Origin: Candidatus Atribacteria bacterium
GTDB lineage: Bacteria; Atribacterota; Phoenicimicrobiia; Phoenicimicrobiales; Stramentimicrobiaceae
Assembly: GCA_029556475.1 (NCBI GenBank)
Contig: JAKQEP010000121.1
Coordinates: 1-51,874 of the forward strand
Reading direction: 5' to 3'
DNA: 51,874 nucleotides
A program made the translations under genes and the position numbers. The first letter of the stretch is position 1, and each line of letters starts with the position of its first letter. The notes under the pieces are model-generated. The model had not been told where the DNA came from. It saw nothing but the letters and a program-made list of their open reading frames with translations, and did not search any database. Positions 35,750 through 44,558 of the stretch are shown piece after piece.

Positions 35750-36414
35750 AAGGTTTTGAGGGTTCCGGTAAAACTACTCTGGCAGAAATATTGTATAAAA
35801 TATTGTTGAAAAACGGATTAAAGACAGTATTAGCCAAGGAGCCCGGAGGTACCATAATTGGTGATAAAATTCGTAAAATAGTACTGGAGCGGGGAAACGA
35901 AGAATTGGGTTATAAGGCAGAATTATTGTTGTTTGCTGCCTCGAGGGCTGAAAATGTCAGAATCAACATCAAACCCTCCCTGGAGAAAGGATTTATTGTC
36001 ATTTGTGACCGCTATTTTGATTCTACCACTGCCTATCAGGGTTTTGGCAGAGGTATTGATATGAGCATAATTGAATGTATAAATAGTTTTGTGGTTGAGG
36101 ATATTATCCCGGATTTGACCCTCTTTTTAGATGTTGACAGCCAGGTCGGATTACAGCGGGCTACTATATATAATAAGAATTTAGAACTGCGTTTTGAAGA
36201 TGAATTTCTTCAAAAAAAAGAGGTAGATGGAAAATTATTCCTGGAAAGAGTGAGGGATGGATACTACCAGATTGCCAGGCAGAATCCTGACCGAATTAAG
36301 ATAATTGATGCCAACCGTGATATCTCTCTGTTAATAAAAGACATTATAGAAGTGTTGAATTTCAGGCTCTCGCAGAAATATAAAAAAGAAATTATCTTAA
36401 AGCTTCCTAATTGA
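35722..36414 (+). CDS. tmk: Thymidylate kinase
   Basis: Phosphorylates dTMP to dTDP. 230 aa. P-loop LEGFEGSGKTTLAE, the DR(Y/F) motif CDRYFDSTTAYQGFGRG, and LFLDVDSQVGLQR. A frame begins at 35674, but ATG 35722 (MEESFFITLEGFEGSGK) has AGGAG upstream and matches the family start. First gene of the conserved tmk-holB-ricT-trmN-rsmI-metG cluster. With dCMP deaminase and ThyX nearby, the route dCMP to dTDP is encoded within 8 kb. Confidence 0.95.
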   Translation: MEESFFITLEGFEGSGKTTLAEILYKILLKNGLKTVLAKEPGGTIIGDKIRKIVLERGNEELGYKAELLLFAASRAENVRINIKPSLEKGFIVICDRYFDSTTAYQGFGRGIDMSIIECINSFVVEDIIPDLTLFLDVDSQVGLQRATIYNKNLELRFEDEFLQKKEVDGKLFLERVRDGYYQIARQNPDRIKIIDANRDISLLIKDIIEVLNFRLSQKYKKEIILKLPN

Positions 36415-36424
36415 AATAAGGTAT

Positions 36425-37438
36425 TTGGTTATTATTTTGAATATAATTGATTTCGAAAAGATTGTTGGACAGGAAAGGGCTCTTCAGCTCTTAAAAAATA
36501 TAATAAAGTCTGATCAGATAGGTCATGCCTATCTTTTTAGCGGTAAAGAAGGGATTGGAAAAAGAATTACCGCTATAGCCTTTGCCAGGGCTATAAACTG
36601 TACTAATCTATCTGATGATTGTAACCCCTGCAACAGCTGTTCCTCCTGCCTGAAAATTGAAAAGGGCATACATCCCGATTTTCAAATTATTTCTCCCATT
36701 AATTCTGTTATTACCATAGGTCAAATTAAAAATATAAAGGAAATAATCTATTGGAAACCCTTGACAGGCAGAAAAAAAATATTTTTAGTCGATGATGCAC
36801 ATAAAATGACCATAGAAGCTTCAAATTCCTTATTGAAGATATTGGAAGAACCGCCTGAATTCGTAGTTTTTATCTTAATTACTCATTCACCCGGGTTTAT
36901 TCTACCCACTATTGTCTCCAGGTGTCACCAGATATCTTTTCAACCGATAAGCGCGACAAAACAAAAAGAAGTATTAGATGGTATGAATATGAGTCTTGAT
37001 GATAGCCAATGGCAGGAAATTGTTTTACTCTCCTCCGGCAGTCTGAGAAAAGCAATAGAATTAGCCACTGACCCGCGCAAGATGCAAGAAAAAAACCGAT
37101 ATATAGAATGGTTATTAAAAACAAAACCCGAGCAAAGAATAGTTCAATTCTTTTCTTCTTCTGAAAATGAAGTGAAGGAAATTTTAAATTCTTTTTTGGA
37201 TTTTGTGGAGATTATGATTTTATGGTTTCGTGATATACTGCTTTTTCAATTGGGATTGAGGAAGGAAATGTTCTCTTTTCCCGGACATACAGATAACATA
37301 AAAAAATATGCTCAATACTATACTCAGGAAAAGACAATTCTTATTTTAAATTACTTGACTGAAATACCTCAGAGAACTGAAAAACATATTAAACCAGAAA
37401 TTTTATTAGAGAACTTTATTATGCAATTAGGGGATTAA
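36425..37438 (+). CDS. holB: DNA polymerase III delta' subunit
   Basis: Clamp-loader subunit. 337 aa AAA+ protein: FEKIVGQERALQLLKNII, the P-loop FSGKEGIGKRITA, a four-Cys zinc module (CNPCNSCSSC with the preceding Cys pair), VDDAHKMTIEASNSLLKILEEPP (Walker B and sensor) and SRCHQI with the SRC arginine. The P-loop is retained, though many delta' proteins are catalytically degenerate. The start is uncertain: TTG 36425 or TTG 36437 (MNIIDFEKIVGQE); no ATG is suitable. It lies 10 bp after tmk and 2 bp before ricT. Confidence 0.93.
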   Translation: MVIILNIIDFEKIVGQERALQLLKNIIKSDQIGHAYLFSGKEGIGKRITAIAFARAINCTNLSDDCNPCNSCSSCLKIEKGIHPDFQIISPINSVITIGQIKNIKEIIYWKPLTGRKKIFLVDDAHKMTIEASNSLLKILEEPPEFVVFILITHSPGFILPTIVSRCHQISFQPISATKQKEVLDGMNMSLDDSQWQEIVLLSSGSLRKAIELATDPRKMQEKNRYIEWLLKTKPEQRIVQFFSSSENEVKEILNSFLDFVEIMILWFRDILLFQLGLRKEMFSFPGHTDNIKKYAQYYTQEKTILILNYLTEIPQRTEKHIKPEILLENFIMQLGD

Positions 37439-37440
37439 TT

Positions 37441-38370
37441 ATGCTTAAAGTTATTGGAATACAATTTCGTAATTCAAACTTTATCTATTATTTTAAATAT
37501 GGAAATTATTTACCGCAGTTAGATGATCTTTGTGTGGTAAAAACTTCACTGGGATTGGATATCGGTAAGGTTGTGACTCCCATTTTAAGTGTTGAACCGG
37601 AAGATTTAGAAGAGCCGCTGAAAAAGATTGTTCGCATAGCAACCAAAAATGATTTTGAAAAATGGGAAAAAATCCAGTTAGAAGAACAAGATGCCTTTCG
37701 TATAGGTCAGGAAAAGATAAATAAATTCCAGTTAGACATTCATCTTATTAACTGTAAATACCTCTTTGACAAAAGCCGTTTGATTTTTTATTTTTATGCC
37801 GACAATAGGGTGGATTTCCGTGAGCTGGTCAAGGAGCTGGCTTCACAATTTAAAACCAAGATAGAACTTAAACAGGTAGGAGTAAGGGATAAGGCAAAAA
37901 TGGTTGGTGGTCTTGGTATCTGTGGTAGACCATTATGCTGTTCAATTTTTTTAACAGAATTTAAACCGGTGCCCATAAATGTGGCAAAGATGCAGAGTGT
38001 AGCTCTCAATCTTTCCAAAATTTCCGGTACCTGTGGCAGATTGAAATGCTGTCTTAACTTTGAAGCCGAATTTTATCAGGAGGAATTAAAAAATTATCCC
38101 AAATTGGGCAGTCAGGTTAAGACCAGAGAAGGTAAAGAAGGAAAGGTTACCGAGGTTAATATATTAAGCAGGTATGTGGTCATTGAAACCGTAGAAAAAG
38201 ATGATAATGAAAGTATTAAAAATAGAATTAAGTTACCTATAGAGGAATGGCAAAGAAATTATAATAAGATGAATAGAGATGTGCCTAATGCCGAAAATAA
38301 ATCTGCTTCCGGGAGAGATAATCGAACCACTGGGAAAATATCAATTGAAAGTTCTCCAGAACAGGAATAG
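37441..38370 (+). CDS. ricT: RicT/YaaT family protein (PSP1 domain)
   Basis: 309 aa PSP1-C domain protein. In Bacillus, RicT (YaaT) with RicA and RicF forms an Fe-S complex stimulating RNase Y processing and sporulation phosphorelay. The family's cysteines are present: GGLGICGRPLCC and SGTCGRLKCC. An SH3-like KTREGKEGKVTEVN follows. The last 30 residues (GRDNRTTGKISIESSPEQE) are low-complexity, and their DNA also encodes the first residues of the next gene. No ricA or ricF neighbour is seen. It sits in the classic place after holB. Confidence 0.92.
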   Translation: MLKVIGIQFRNSNFIYYFKYGNYLPQLDDLCVVKTSLGLDIGKVVTPILSVEPEDLEEPLKKIVRIATKNDFEKWEKIQLEEQDAFRIGQEKINKFQLDIHLINCKYLFDKSRLIFYFYADNRVDFRELVKELASQFKTKIELKQVGVRDKAKMVGGLGICGRPLCCSIFLTEFKPVPINVAKMQSVALNLSKISGTCGRLKCCLNFEAEFYQEELKNYPKLGSQVKTREGKEGKVTEVNILSRYVVIETVEKDDNESIKNRIKLPIEEWQRNYNKMNRDVPNAENKSASGRDNRTTGKISIESSPEQE

Positions 38371-38980
38371 CTACTGCTTTTCAGTGGATTCTATCCTGCT
38401 GGCAGAATTTACAAAAATTAAAAACAGGGAAAAGATTGTTGATCTGGGTACCGGTTGTGGAATTATCCCTCTCCTGCTCTACCACCCTGAAAAAAATAAT
38501 CTTATTTATGGGGTAGAGATACAGGAGAAACTGGTCTCTCTTGCCAGAAGAAGTGTAACTATAAATAATCTGGATGAACATATCTTTATTTTGCAGGAAG
38601 ATATAAATAATTTAAAAGAAAATTTTCCGGGTGAATATTTTGATGTCATTACTGTCAATCCGCCCTATATTCCCGGTGGCAGAGGGAAAAGCAGTTCTGA
38701 CCATGAACAATTAATAGCCCGCCATGAAATAAATATAAACCTGGATAATATGTTGAAAATGAGTAATTACCTTCTGAAAAAAAGGGGCAGACTATACCTT
38801 ATACACAGGGCGGATATTTTTGTACCTGTTATAATGGCGTTAAAGAAATATTCTTTAGAACCAAAGATATTGCAATTTGTTTATACCAAAAAAGATAAAG
38901 AAGCTAAAAGATTTCTCTGCGAAGCAAGGAAAGAGGGAGGGACCGAGCTGAAGGTCTTAACCCCCATTTTCTTAGAATAA
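38279..38980 (+). CDS. tRNA1(Val) (adenine37-N6)-methyltransferase-like (YabB)
   Basis: SAM-dependent Rossmann methylase, 233 aa: N-terminal FSVDSILLAEF, SAM motif VDLGTGCGIIPLLL, catalytic NPPYIPGG (N-P-P-Y for exocyclic amino groups), and GRLYLIHRADIF. Matches B. subtilis YabB, which has the same place between yaaT and rsmI. It begins inside ricT: ATG 38279, or 38288, with a 92-nt overlap in another frame. The start is supported because LPGEIIEPLGKYQLKVLQN precedes the conserved domain as in homologues. Substrate position in tRNA is inferred. Confidence 0.9.
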   Translation: MCLMPKINLLPGEIIEPLGKYQLKVLQNRNSYCFSVDSILLAEFTKIKNREKIVDLGTGCGIIPLLLYHPEKNNLIYGVEIQEKLVSLARRSVTINNLDEHIFILQEDINNLKENFPGEYFDVITVNPPYIPGGRGKSSSDHEQLIARHEININLDNMLKMSNYLLKKRGRLYLIHRADIFVPVIMALKKYSLEPKILQFVYTKKDKEAKRFLCEARKEGGTELKVLTPIFLE

Positions 38981-39075
38981 ATATTAAAATAGATGTTATA
39001 TATTATTATAGAGAATAGATGTAGACAGGTCCGGAGATAATCGGTAAACAATCATAATGAAAGTTGTTATTAATG

Positions 39076-39110
39076 GTTTTTAGTTCATAGTTTTTTGTTT
39101 TTGGTAAAAA
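39076..39110 (+). repeat. Heptad array, left arm
   Basis: GGTTTTT AGTTCAT AGTTTTT TGTTTTT GGTAAAA: five units. Faces the inverted array at 39219-39253 across 108 bp of A/T-rich DNA without a gene. Confidence 0.75.
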
Positions 39111-39218
39111 TAATATTGGAATAAGATTTTTTTAAATAAAAATAACATTTTAAAAAATAATCAATAATGATTCAAGAAAATTCAAGAAAATAATTTAAAT
39201 AAACCTTCTCAAACAGGG

Positions 39219-39253
39219 TTATACTAAAAACTATAAACAATAAACTATAAACT
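39219..39253 (-). repeat. Heptad array, right arm (inverted), at the rsmI start
   Basis: On the minus strand: AGTTTAT AGTTTAT TGTTTAT AGTTTTT AGTATAA. It ends six bases before the rsmI start codon and takes the place where a Shine-Dalgarno would be. Confidence 0.75.
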
Positions 39254-39258
39254 TTTTA

Positions 39259-40179
39259 ATGGTTTTTATGAAAAAACAAAAATCCGGTAAATTGTATATC
39301 TGCGGTACCCCGATTGGCAATCTGGAGGATATCACCCTGCGCTGTCTGGCAATTTTAAAAAAAGTGGATTTGATTGCAGCTGAAGATACCAGACATAGCA
39401 AAATTTTGTTAAATAAATATCAGATTAAAAAACCGGTTATAAGTTATCATAAATATAGCAATGAAAAGAAAGTGGAATATATTTTACAACTTTTACAAGA
39501 GGGGAAAAGTATTGCTTTATTATCAGATGCCGGAATGCCCGGTATTTGTGACCCGGGGTTTGAAATAATCAATAAAGCGATTGAAAATGACATATCTATT
39601 GTCCCCATACCCGGTGTTTCAGCTGTAACCACGGCATTGGTAGTATCGGGATTTACTATGCAGAAGTTTGTTTTTGAGGGGTTTGTTCCCAGGAAAAAAG
39701 GAGAAAAAAAGAGGTTCTTTTTTAATTTAAAAGATGAGGAGAGGACTATTGTATTTTATGAAGTCCCTCACAGAATTAAAGATACCTTAATAATTATGGA
39801 AGGGATAATGGGGGAGAGAAGGGTGGTCATAACTCGGGAGTTGACTAAGAAGTTTGAGGAGATAATCAGAGGAAACCTTTCCCAGGTAGTGCAGGTTTTG
39901 GATGAACAGGAAATTAAAGGAGAGATTACTCTGGTTCTGGAAGGAAATAGAGTTATTAAGAAAGAGGAAGTTCCCTTTTGTGAACAAGATTCTGTCAGAA
40001 AAGATGAATTGGAAAAAGATATAAAAAATTATTTGCTTCAAGGATATCATAGTAAAGATATTGTATCTTTAATTACTAAAGGGTATCATATATCTAAAAA
40101 ATGGGTTTATGAAAAGGTTTTAGAATTCAAAAAGGATAATCCCGGTTCTTCTCCGGGAGATGAGGACATCTCTGTTTAG
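39259..40179 (+). CDS. rsmI: 16S rRNA (cytidine1402-2'-O)-methyltransferase
   Basis: Tetrapyrrole-methylase-fold enzyme that methylates the ribose of C1402 in the decoding centre. 306 aa: LYICGTPIGNLEDITLR, AAEDTRHSKILLN, LLSDAGMPGICDPG, PIPGVSAVTTALVVSG. A C-terminal extension (about 235-306) contains a helical, HTH-like segment (SKDIVSLITKGYHISKKWVYE). ATG 39259 or ATG 39268; neither has a Shine-Dalgarno because the heptad array abuts the start. Standard place before metG. Possible weak hairpins lie at the 3' end of the gene. Confidence 0.93.
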   Translation: MVFMKKQKSGKLYICGTPIGNLEDITLRCLAILKKVDLIAAEDTRHSKILLNKYQIKKPVISYHKYSNEKKVEYILQLLQEGKSIALLSDAGMPGICDPGFEIINKAIENDISIVPIPGVSAVTTALVVSGFTMQKFVFEGFVPRKKGEKKRFFFNLKDEERTIVFYEVPHRIKDTLIIMEGIMGERRVVITRELTKKFEEIIRGNLSQVVQVLDEQEIKGEITLVLEGNRVIKKEEVPFCEQDSVRKDELEKDIKNYLLQGYHSKDIVSLITKGYHISKKWVYEKVLEFKKDNPGSSPGDEDISV

Positions 40180-40284
40180 CTAAAAAACTTTAAGAGATTA
40201 TTTGTCGATATAAAACCCAACTGTTCAATAGATACTGTTGACGGGAAATACAGATTAACAAGGGAAAGGATTTAAAGTAGAAAA

Positions 40285-42243
40285 ATGGAAAAAAAGAAAG
40301 CATTTTATATAACCACTCCTATTTATTATGTCAATGATGTCCCTCATATCGGGCATGCCTATACTACCATTGCAGCAGATACTATGGCCAGGTTTATGAG
40401 ACTGAGAGGCTTTGATGTCCTTTTTGCTACAGGTACTGATGAACACGGTCAGAAAATTGCCAAATCAGCAGAACAGATGGGAATAAAACCCCTGGAACTA
40501 GCTGACCGGGTGGTAATACAATTTCAGAATCTCTGGTCTGTTTTAAATATTAAACCGGACGACTTTATTCGTACCACAGAAAAGCGGCATGAACTGGTGG
40601 TGCAAAAGATATTTAACCGTTTATATGAAAAAGGTGAGATTTATAAGGGGGAATATGAAGGATGGTATTGTGTGCCCTGTGAAACTTTCTGGCCGGAAAG
40701 CCATATAGAAAACAATGTATGCCCTGATTGCGGTAGACCGGTTGAGAAATTCAAAGAAGAAAGTTACTTTTTCAGAATGAGCAATTATCAGGAAAGATTA
40801 TTGCAACATATCGATGAACATCCCGATTGCATTAAACCCGAATCGAGAAAGAATGAAATTATCAGTTTTGTAAAAAGAGGGCTAAAAGACCAGAGTGTAA
40901 CCAGGATTAAATCCAGTCTGAACTGGGGTATAGATGTTCCTTTTGATAAAAACCATGTAATTTATGTCTGGTTTGACGCCTTGATAAATTATCTCACTGT
41001 TGCTGGATATGGTATTGATGATAAAAAGTTCAACCTGTACTGGCCTGAGGCAGTACACTTAATCGGTAAAGATATACTTAGATTTCATACCATTATCTGG
41101 TTTACTATGCTGATGGCTGCTGATATAGCGCCGCCTAAAATGGTTTTTTCCCATGGCTGGTGGACCAGTGAAGGCGAAAAAATGTCCAAATCAAGGGGAA
41201 ATGTAATTGACCCCTTTCAGGTAGCGGGTGAATTTGGGACTGACGCCTTTCGTTATTTTTTACTTAGAGAACTCTCCTTTGGACTGGATGGAAATTTTTC
41301 CCGCCAGTTGCTTATCCAGCGCATTAATTACGATTTAGCCAATGATCTGGGCAACCTGCTCAGCCGTACTGTGGCCATGACTGTAAAATTTTATGATGGA
41401 ACAATTCCTGTCCCCTCTCATAGTGACGAACTTTATGATAAAGAATTGCAAAACCTGGCCGAAGAAGTAGTAGCACAGGTAATAGTTCATATGGAACAAT
41501 TCTCCTTTAACCTTGCTTTAGAGAATATCTGGTCCCTGATTAAAAGAACCAATAAATATATAGACCAGACTGAACCCTGGCTTTTGGGCAGGGATAAAAA
41601 TAAGAAAAAAAGACTGGAACAGGTCTTATACCACCTCAATGAGTCTTTGCGAATAACAGCTATGCTGTTATATCCCTTTATGCCCGCAACATCAGATAAG
41701 ATTTGGCAGCAGCTGGGCATAAAAAATAAGATTGAAGATATGACCATTCCTGAAGATGTTAGCTGGGGGAAGCTGGAGCCGGGAAGCAAAGTAAATCCCG
41801 GGGACAATCTGTTTCCCAGAATTGAAGAGGAGAAGAAAAATATTGCCAATGCAGTTGAAGTGAATAGCAAGAATATAGATAAGAAAAATGAGGGGTTTGA
41901 GATGGAAAGTCAGCAGTTACCCACAGTATCTTTAGCAGATTTTCAGAAAATTGATCTCAGGGTGGGCAAAATAATTTCGGTTGAAGATGTCCCCGGTGCC
42001 AGCAAATTGTTAAAAATAAAAGTTGATTTTAAATCTGAAATTAGAACTATAGTTGCCGGTATAAAAGAATTTTACTTACCGGAAAAATTAATTGGTAAAA
42101 GTATTGTAGTCGTATTTAATTTAGCTCCGGCCACCATCAGAGGTATACAATCACAGGGTATGCTTCTGGCAGCATCAGAGGGGCAGCAGGTAGTTCTTCT
42201 TACCACTGATCAGGAAATCGAACCGGGTAGCAGAATAAGGTAA
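40285..42243 (+). CDS. metG: Methionyl-tRNA synthetase with C-terminal tRNA-binding domain
   Basis: Charges tRNA-Met. 652 aa. HIGH motif HIGHAYTT, zinc knuckle CVPCETFWPE ... CPDCGRP, KMSKS loop EGEKMSKSRGN, anticodon-binding helical domain (about 400-500), a charged linker, and an EMAPII/Trbp111-like OB domain (about 545-652; FQKIDLRVGKIISVEDVPGASKLLKIKVDF) that dimerises and binds tRNA. No SAM or Met riboswitch, nor T-box, is visible upstream. Last gene of the tmk-to-metG cluster. Confidence 0.97.
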   Translation: MEKKKAFYITTPIYYVNDVPHIGHAYTTIAADTMARFMRLRGFDVLFATGTDEHGQKIAKSAEQMGIKPLELADRVVIQFQNLWSVLNIKPDDFIRTTEKRHELVVQKIFNRLYEKGEIYKGEYEGWYCVPCETFWPESHIENNVCPDCGRPVEKFKEESYFFRMSNYQERLLQHIDEHPDCIKPESRKNEIISFVKRGLKDQSVTRIKSSLNWGIDVPFDKNHVIYVWFDALINYLTVAGYGIDDKKFNLYWPEAVHLIGKDILRFHTIIWFTMLMAADIAPPKMVFSHGWWTSEGEKMSKSRGNVIDPFQVAGEFGTDAFRYFLLRELSFGLDGNFSRQLLIQRINYDLANDLGNLLSRTVAMTVKFYDGTIPVPSHSDELYDKELQNLAEEVVAQVIVHMEQFSFNLALENIWSLIKRTNKYIDQTEPWLLGRDKNKKKRLEQVLYHLNESLRITAMLLYPFMPATSDKIWQQLGIKNKIEDMTIPEDVSWGKLEPGSKVNPGDNLFPRIEEEKKNIANAVEVNSKNIDKKNEGFEMESQQLPTVSLADFQKIDLRVGKIISVEDVPGASKLLKIKVDFKSEIRTIVAGIKEFYLPEKLIGKSIVVVFNLAPATIRGIQSQGMLLAASEGQQVVLLTTDQEIEPGSRIR

Positions 42244-42302
42244 AATTAGAAGGACTTCTGCTCATAAATTTAGAGTAGAAAATATTAAGGATAAATAATA
42301 CT

Positions 42303-43256
42303 ATGAATAATAGTAAAGAGGATAATAAAAATATCCCAAAGGTGATGAATAAAAATAATAAAGAGGAAATGAAGTCTGAAAAGGGAAAAAGTAAAAAGAA
42401 TTATTTTGTCAATAGAAATTTAAATACGGTAGTGCTCCTGTTTCTGGTGGCGATGACCCTATTATCATTGTATAGTCTGACAAAAAATGAACAGCTCTAT
42501 CAATCTCTTTCTGCTTTAAACCAGTCCTATAATGAAATAAAGGAAGAGAACCAGATATTTAAAGAAAAGATTGAGGAGCAAAGCCAGAAGCTGGACAGTA
42601 TCAATACCCAGATGGCTAAATACCTGAAAGAGAGGATTACTAAAGAACAGTTTACTGAGATTTATATGCAGATGCAGGAACTGATTGGGATGGTAACTGT
42701 GGAGCAGAAAAGGGAGTATTATCTGAGCCGTATTGTAAACATTATTTCTAACAACAACAAACAGCTGGAAAGTGAAACAATCTATGATATTGCCAAAAAT
42801 ATTTATGAGATTGCGCTAAAATACAAATTTAATCCATTTTTAATCTGTGCTCTGATTAAAGTGGAGAGTGATTTTAAAACTGATTCCATCTCCGATTCCT
42901 ATGCCTATGGGCTATGCCAGGTTCGCCGGTTTATAGCCAAAGAATTGGCAGAAAATCTTGGTATTGATTGGGATGGGGCTGAAAAAACCCTCTTGAATCC
43001 TGAAAAAAATATTCGGATTGGAATACATTATTTATCTATGCTTTACGATGATTTTGGTGATATAAAACTGGCTTTAACTGCCTATAATTATGGACCATTC
43101 AAAGTTCAGGAATTTATAAATGAGGATAATAATATTCCCAATGGTTATACTGAGAAGATACTTAAATATTATGCCAGGTATAGAGGTTTTGATATAGAAG
43201 AAGTTGATGAAATTCTTAACGGAGATAATAATGAGTCTAATATTTTGCAGGGCTAA
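42303..43256 (+). CDS. Membrane-anchored lytic transglycosylase (SLT domain, 317 aa)
   Basis: Cleaves peptidoglycan glycan strands non-hydrolytically. A Lys/Asn-rich cytosolic tail (1-40), one transmembrane segment (about 43-61, VVLLFLVAMTLLSLYSL), a coiled coil (about 65-110), then the goose-lysozyme-like SLT domain (165-300) with the catalytic Glu in LICALIKVESDF, YGLCQVR (usually GLMQ), NIRIGIHYLS and TAYNYGP. It is a type II membrane protein with its domain outside the membrane. Substrate specificity is not readable. It stands between metG and metK without obvious functional link. Confidence 0.9.
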   Translation: MNNSKEDNKNIPKVMNKNNKEEMKSEKGKSKKNYFVNRNLNTVVLLFLVAMTLLSLYSLTKNEQLYQSLSALNQSYNEIKEENQIFKEKIEEQSQKLDSINTQMAKYLKERITKEQFTEIYMQMQELIGMVTVEQKREYYLSRIVNIISNNNKQLESETIYDIAKNIYEIALKYKFNPFLICALIKVESDFKTDSISDSYAYGLCQVRRFIAKELAENLGIDWDGAEKTLLNPEKNIRIGIHYLSMLYDDFGDIKLALTAYNYGPFKVQEFINEDNNIPNGYTEKILKYYARYRGFDIEEVDEILNGDNNESNILQG

Positions 43257-43287
43257 TATAATAAACATATTTTAGGAGGCTGGTAAA

Positions 43288-44481
43288 TTGGAAAAAAATT
43301 ATTTTTTTACTTCTGAGTCTGTTACCGAGGGGCACCCCGATAAGATTGCCGATCAGATATCAGATGCCATATTAGATGACCTCATCGGTCAGGATAGTGA
43401 AGCAAGAGTCGCCGTTGAAACGCTGGTTGCTACTGGTTTAGTATTAGTTGCCGGCCAGATAACAACGACCGGTTACGTCAATATACCCAAAATAGTACGT
43501 GAAACGGTAAGAGAGATTGGTTATACCAGAGCAAAGTACGGATTTGATTGTGATACCTGTGCAGTTCTTACTACAATTGAAGAACAATCAAAAGATATTT
43601 CCATTGGAGTAAATAATGCCTGGGAAGTACGGGAAGAAAAAACAATGCCGGAAAAGAATATAATTGCCTCAACTGGAGCAGGGGACCAGGGTATGATGTT
43701 TGGCTTTGCCTGTCGGGAAACACCTGAGTTAATGCCCTTACCCATATCGCTGGCACATAAACTGACCCATCGTCTGGCTGAGGTAAGAAAAAATAAAATA
43801 TTACCTTATTTAAGACCTGATGGGAAATCACAGGTGACGGTACAATACCAAAATGGTAATCCCTATAGGGTTGAAGCGATAGTCATTGCAGCACAGCATC
43901 ATCCCAAAGTAGGGAAAGATACTATTAATGAAGGCATTATGGAAGATGTTATAAGAGCTGTTATTCCACCTGAATATCTTGACCAGAATACGAAATATTA
44001 TATAAATTCTACTGGAAGATTCGTTATCGGAGGTCCACAGGCAGATACCGGTCTTACCGGTAGAAAAATCATAGCAGATACCTATGGCGGTGTAGGAAGT
44101 CATGGGGGCGGTTGTTTTTCTGGCAAAGACCCCACCAAAGTTGACCGTTCCGGCAGTTATGCTGCCAGGTATATTGCCAAGAATATCGTCGCCTCTGGGA
44201 TTGCCGACAGATGTGAAATACAGATTGCCTATGCTATTGGAGTAGCTAATCCTATTTCCATTATGGTAGATACCTTTGAAACCGAGAAGATTCCTCATTC
44301 CCGTATCATCCCGTTAATTAAAAAATATTTTGATTTGAGGCCTGCAGCTATAATAGAATATTTGAAACTGAAAAGACCTATTTATAAAAAGACCGCTGCA
44401 TATGGTCATTTTGGCAGAGAATTAGAAGAATTTACCTGGGAAAAAACAGATAAGGCAGACCTGTTAAAAAAAGAAATATAG
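43288..44481 (+). CDS. metK: S-adenosylmethionine synthetase
   Basis: Makes SAM from methionine and ATP. 397 aa, typical. [21 protein letters not shown], the [10 protein letters not shown] loop, and [29 protein letters not shown]. It begins at TTG 43288 with AGGAGG nine bases upstream; no other start fits. I looked for a SAM riboswitch in the 31-bp gap and found none; there is no room for one. Confidence 0.97.
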   Translation: MEKNYFFTSESVTEGHPDKIADQISDAILDDLIGQDSEARVAVETLVATGLVLVAGQITTTGYVNIPKIVRETVREIGYTRAKYGFDCDTCAVLTTIEEQSKDISIGVNNAWEVREEKTMPEKNIIASTGAGDQGMMFGFACRETPELMPLPISLAHKLTHRLAEVRKNKILPYLRPDGKSQVTVQYQNGNPYRVEAIVIAAQHHPKVGKDTINEGIMEDVIRAVIPPEYLDQNTKYYINSTGRFVIGGPQADTGLTGRKIIADTYGGVGSHGGGCFSGKDPTKVDRSGSYAARYIAKNIVASGIADRCEIQIAYAIGVANPISIMVDTFETEKIPHSRIIPLIKKYFDLRPAAIIEYLKLKRPIYKKTAAYGHFGRELEEFTWEKTDKADLLKKEI

Positions 44482-44558
44482 TGGAAAACTAAATTTAAAA
44501 TATTGGTGGTTTTCTAATTTCCCAATTCTTATTTAAAAATAAACTATGAGGTATGATA

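Noticed and set aside
40134-40180. Terminator at the end of rsmI
   Set aside because: Two short hairpins (CCCGG/CCGGG and GAGATG/CATCTC) lie within the coding sequence and lack a U-tract.
43257-43287. SAM riboswitch for metK
   Set aside because: The gap is only 31 bp and shows no S-box features; the 41-bp gap before metG is not structured either.
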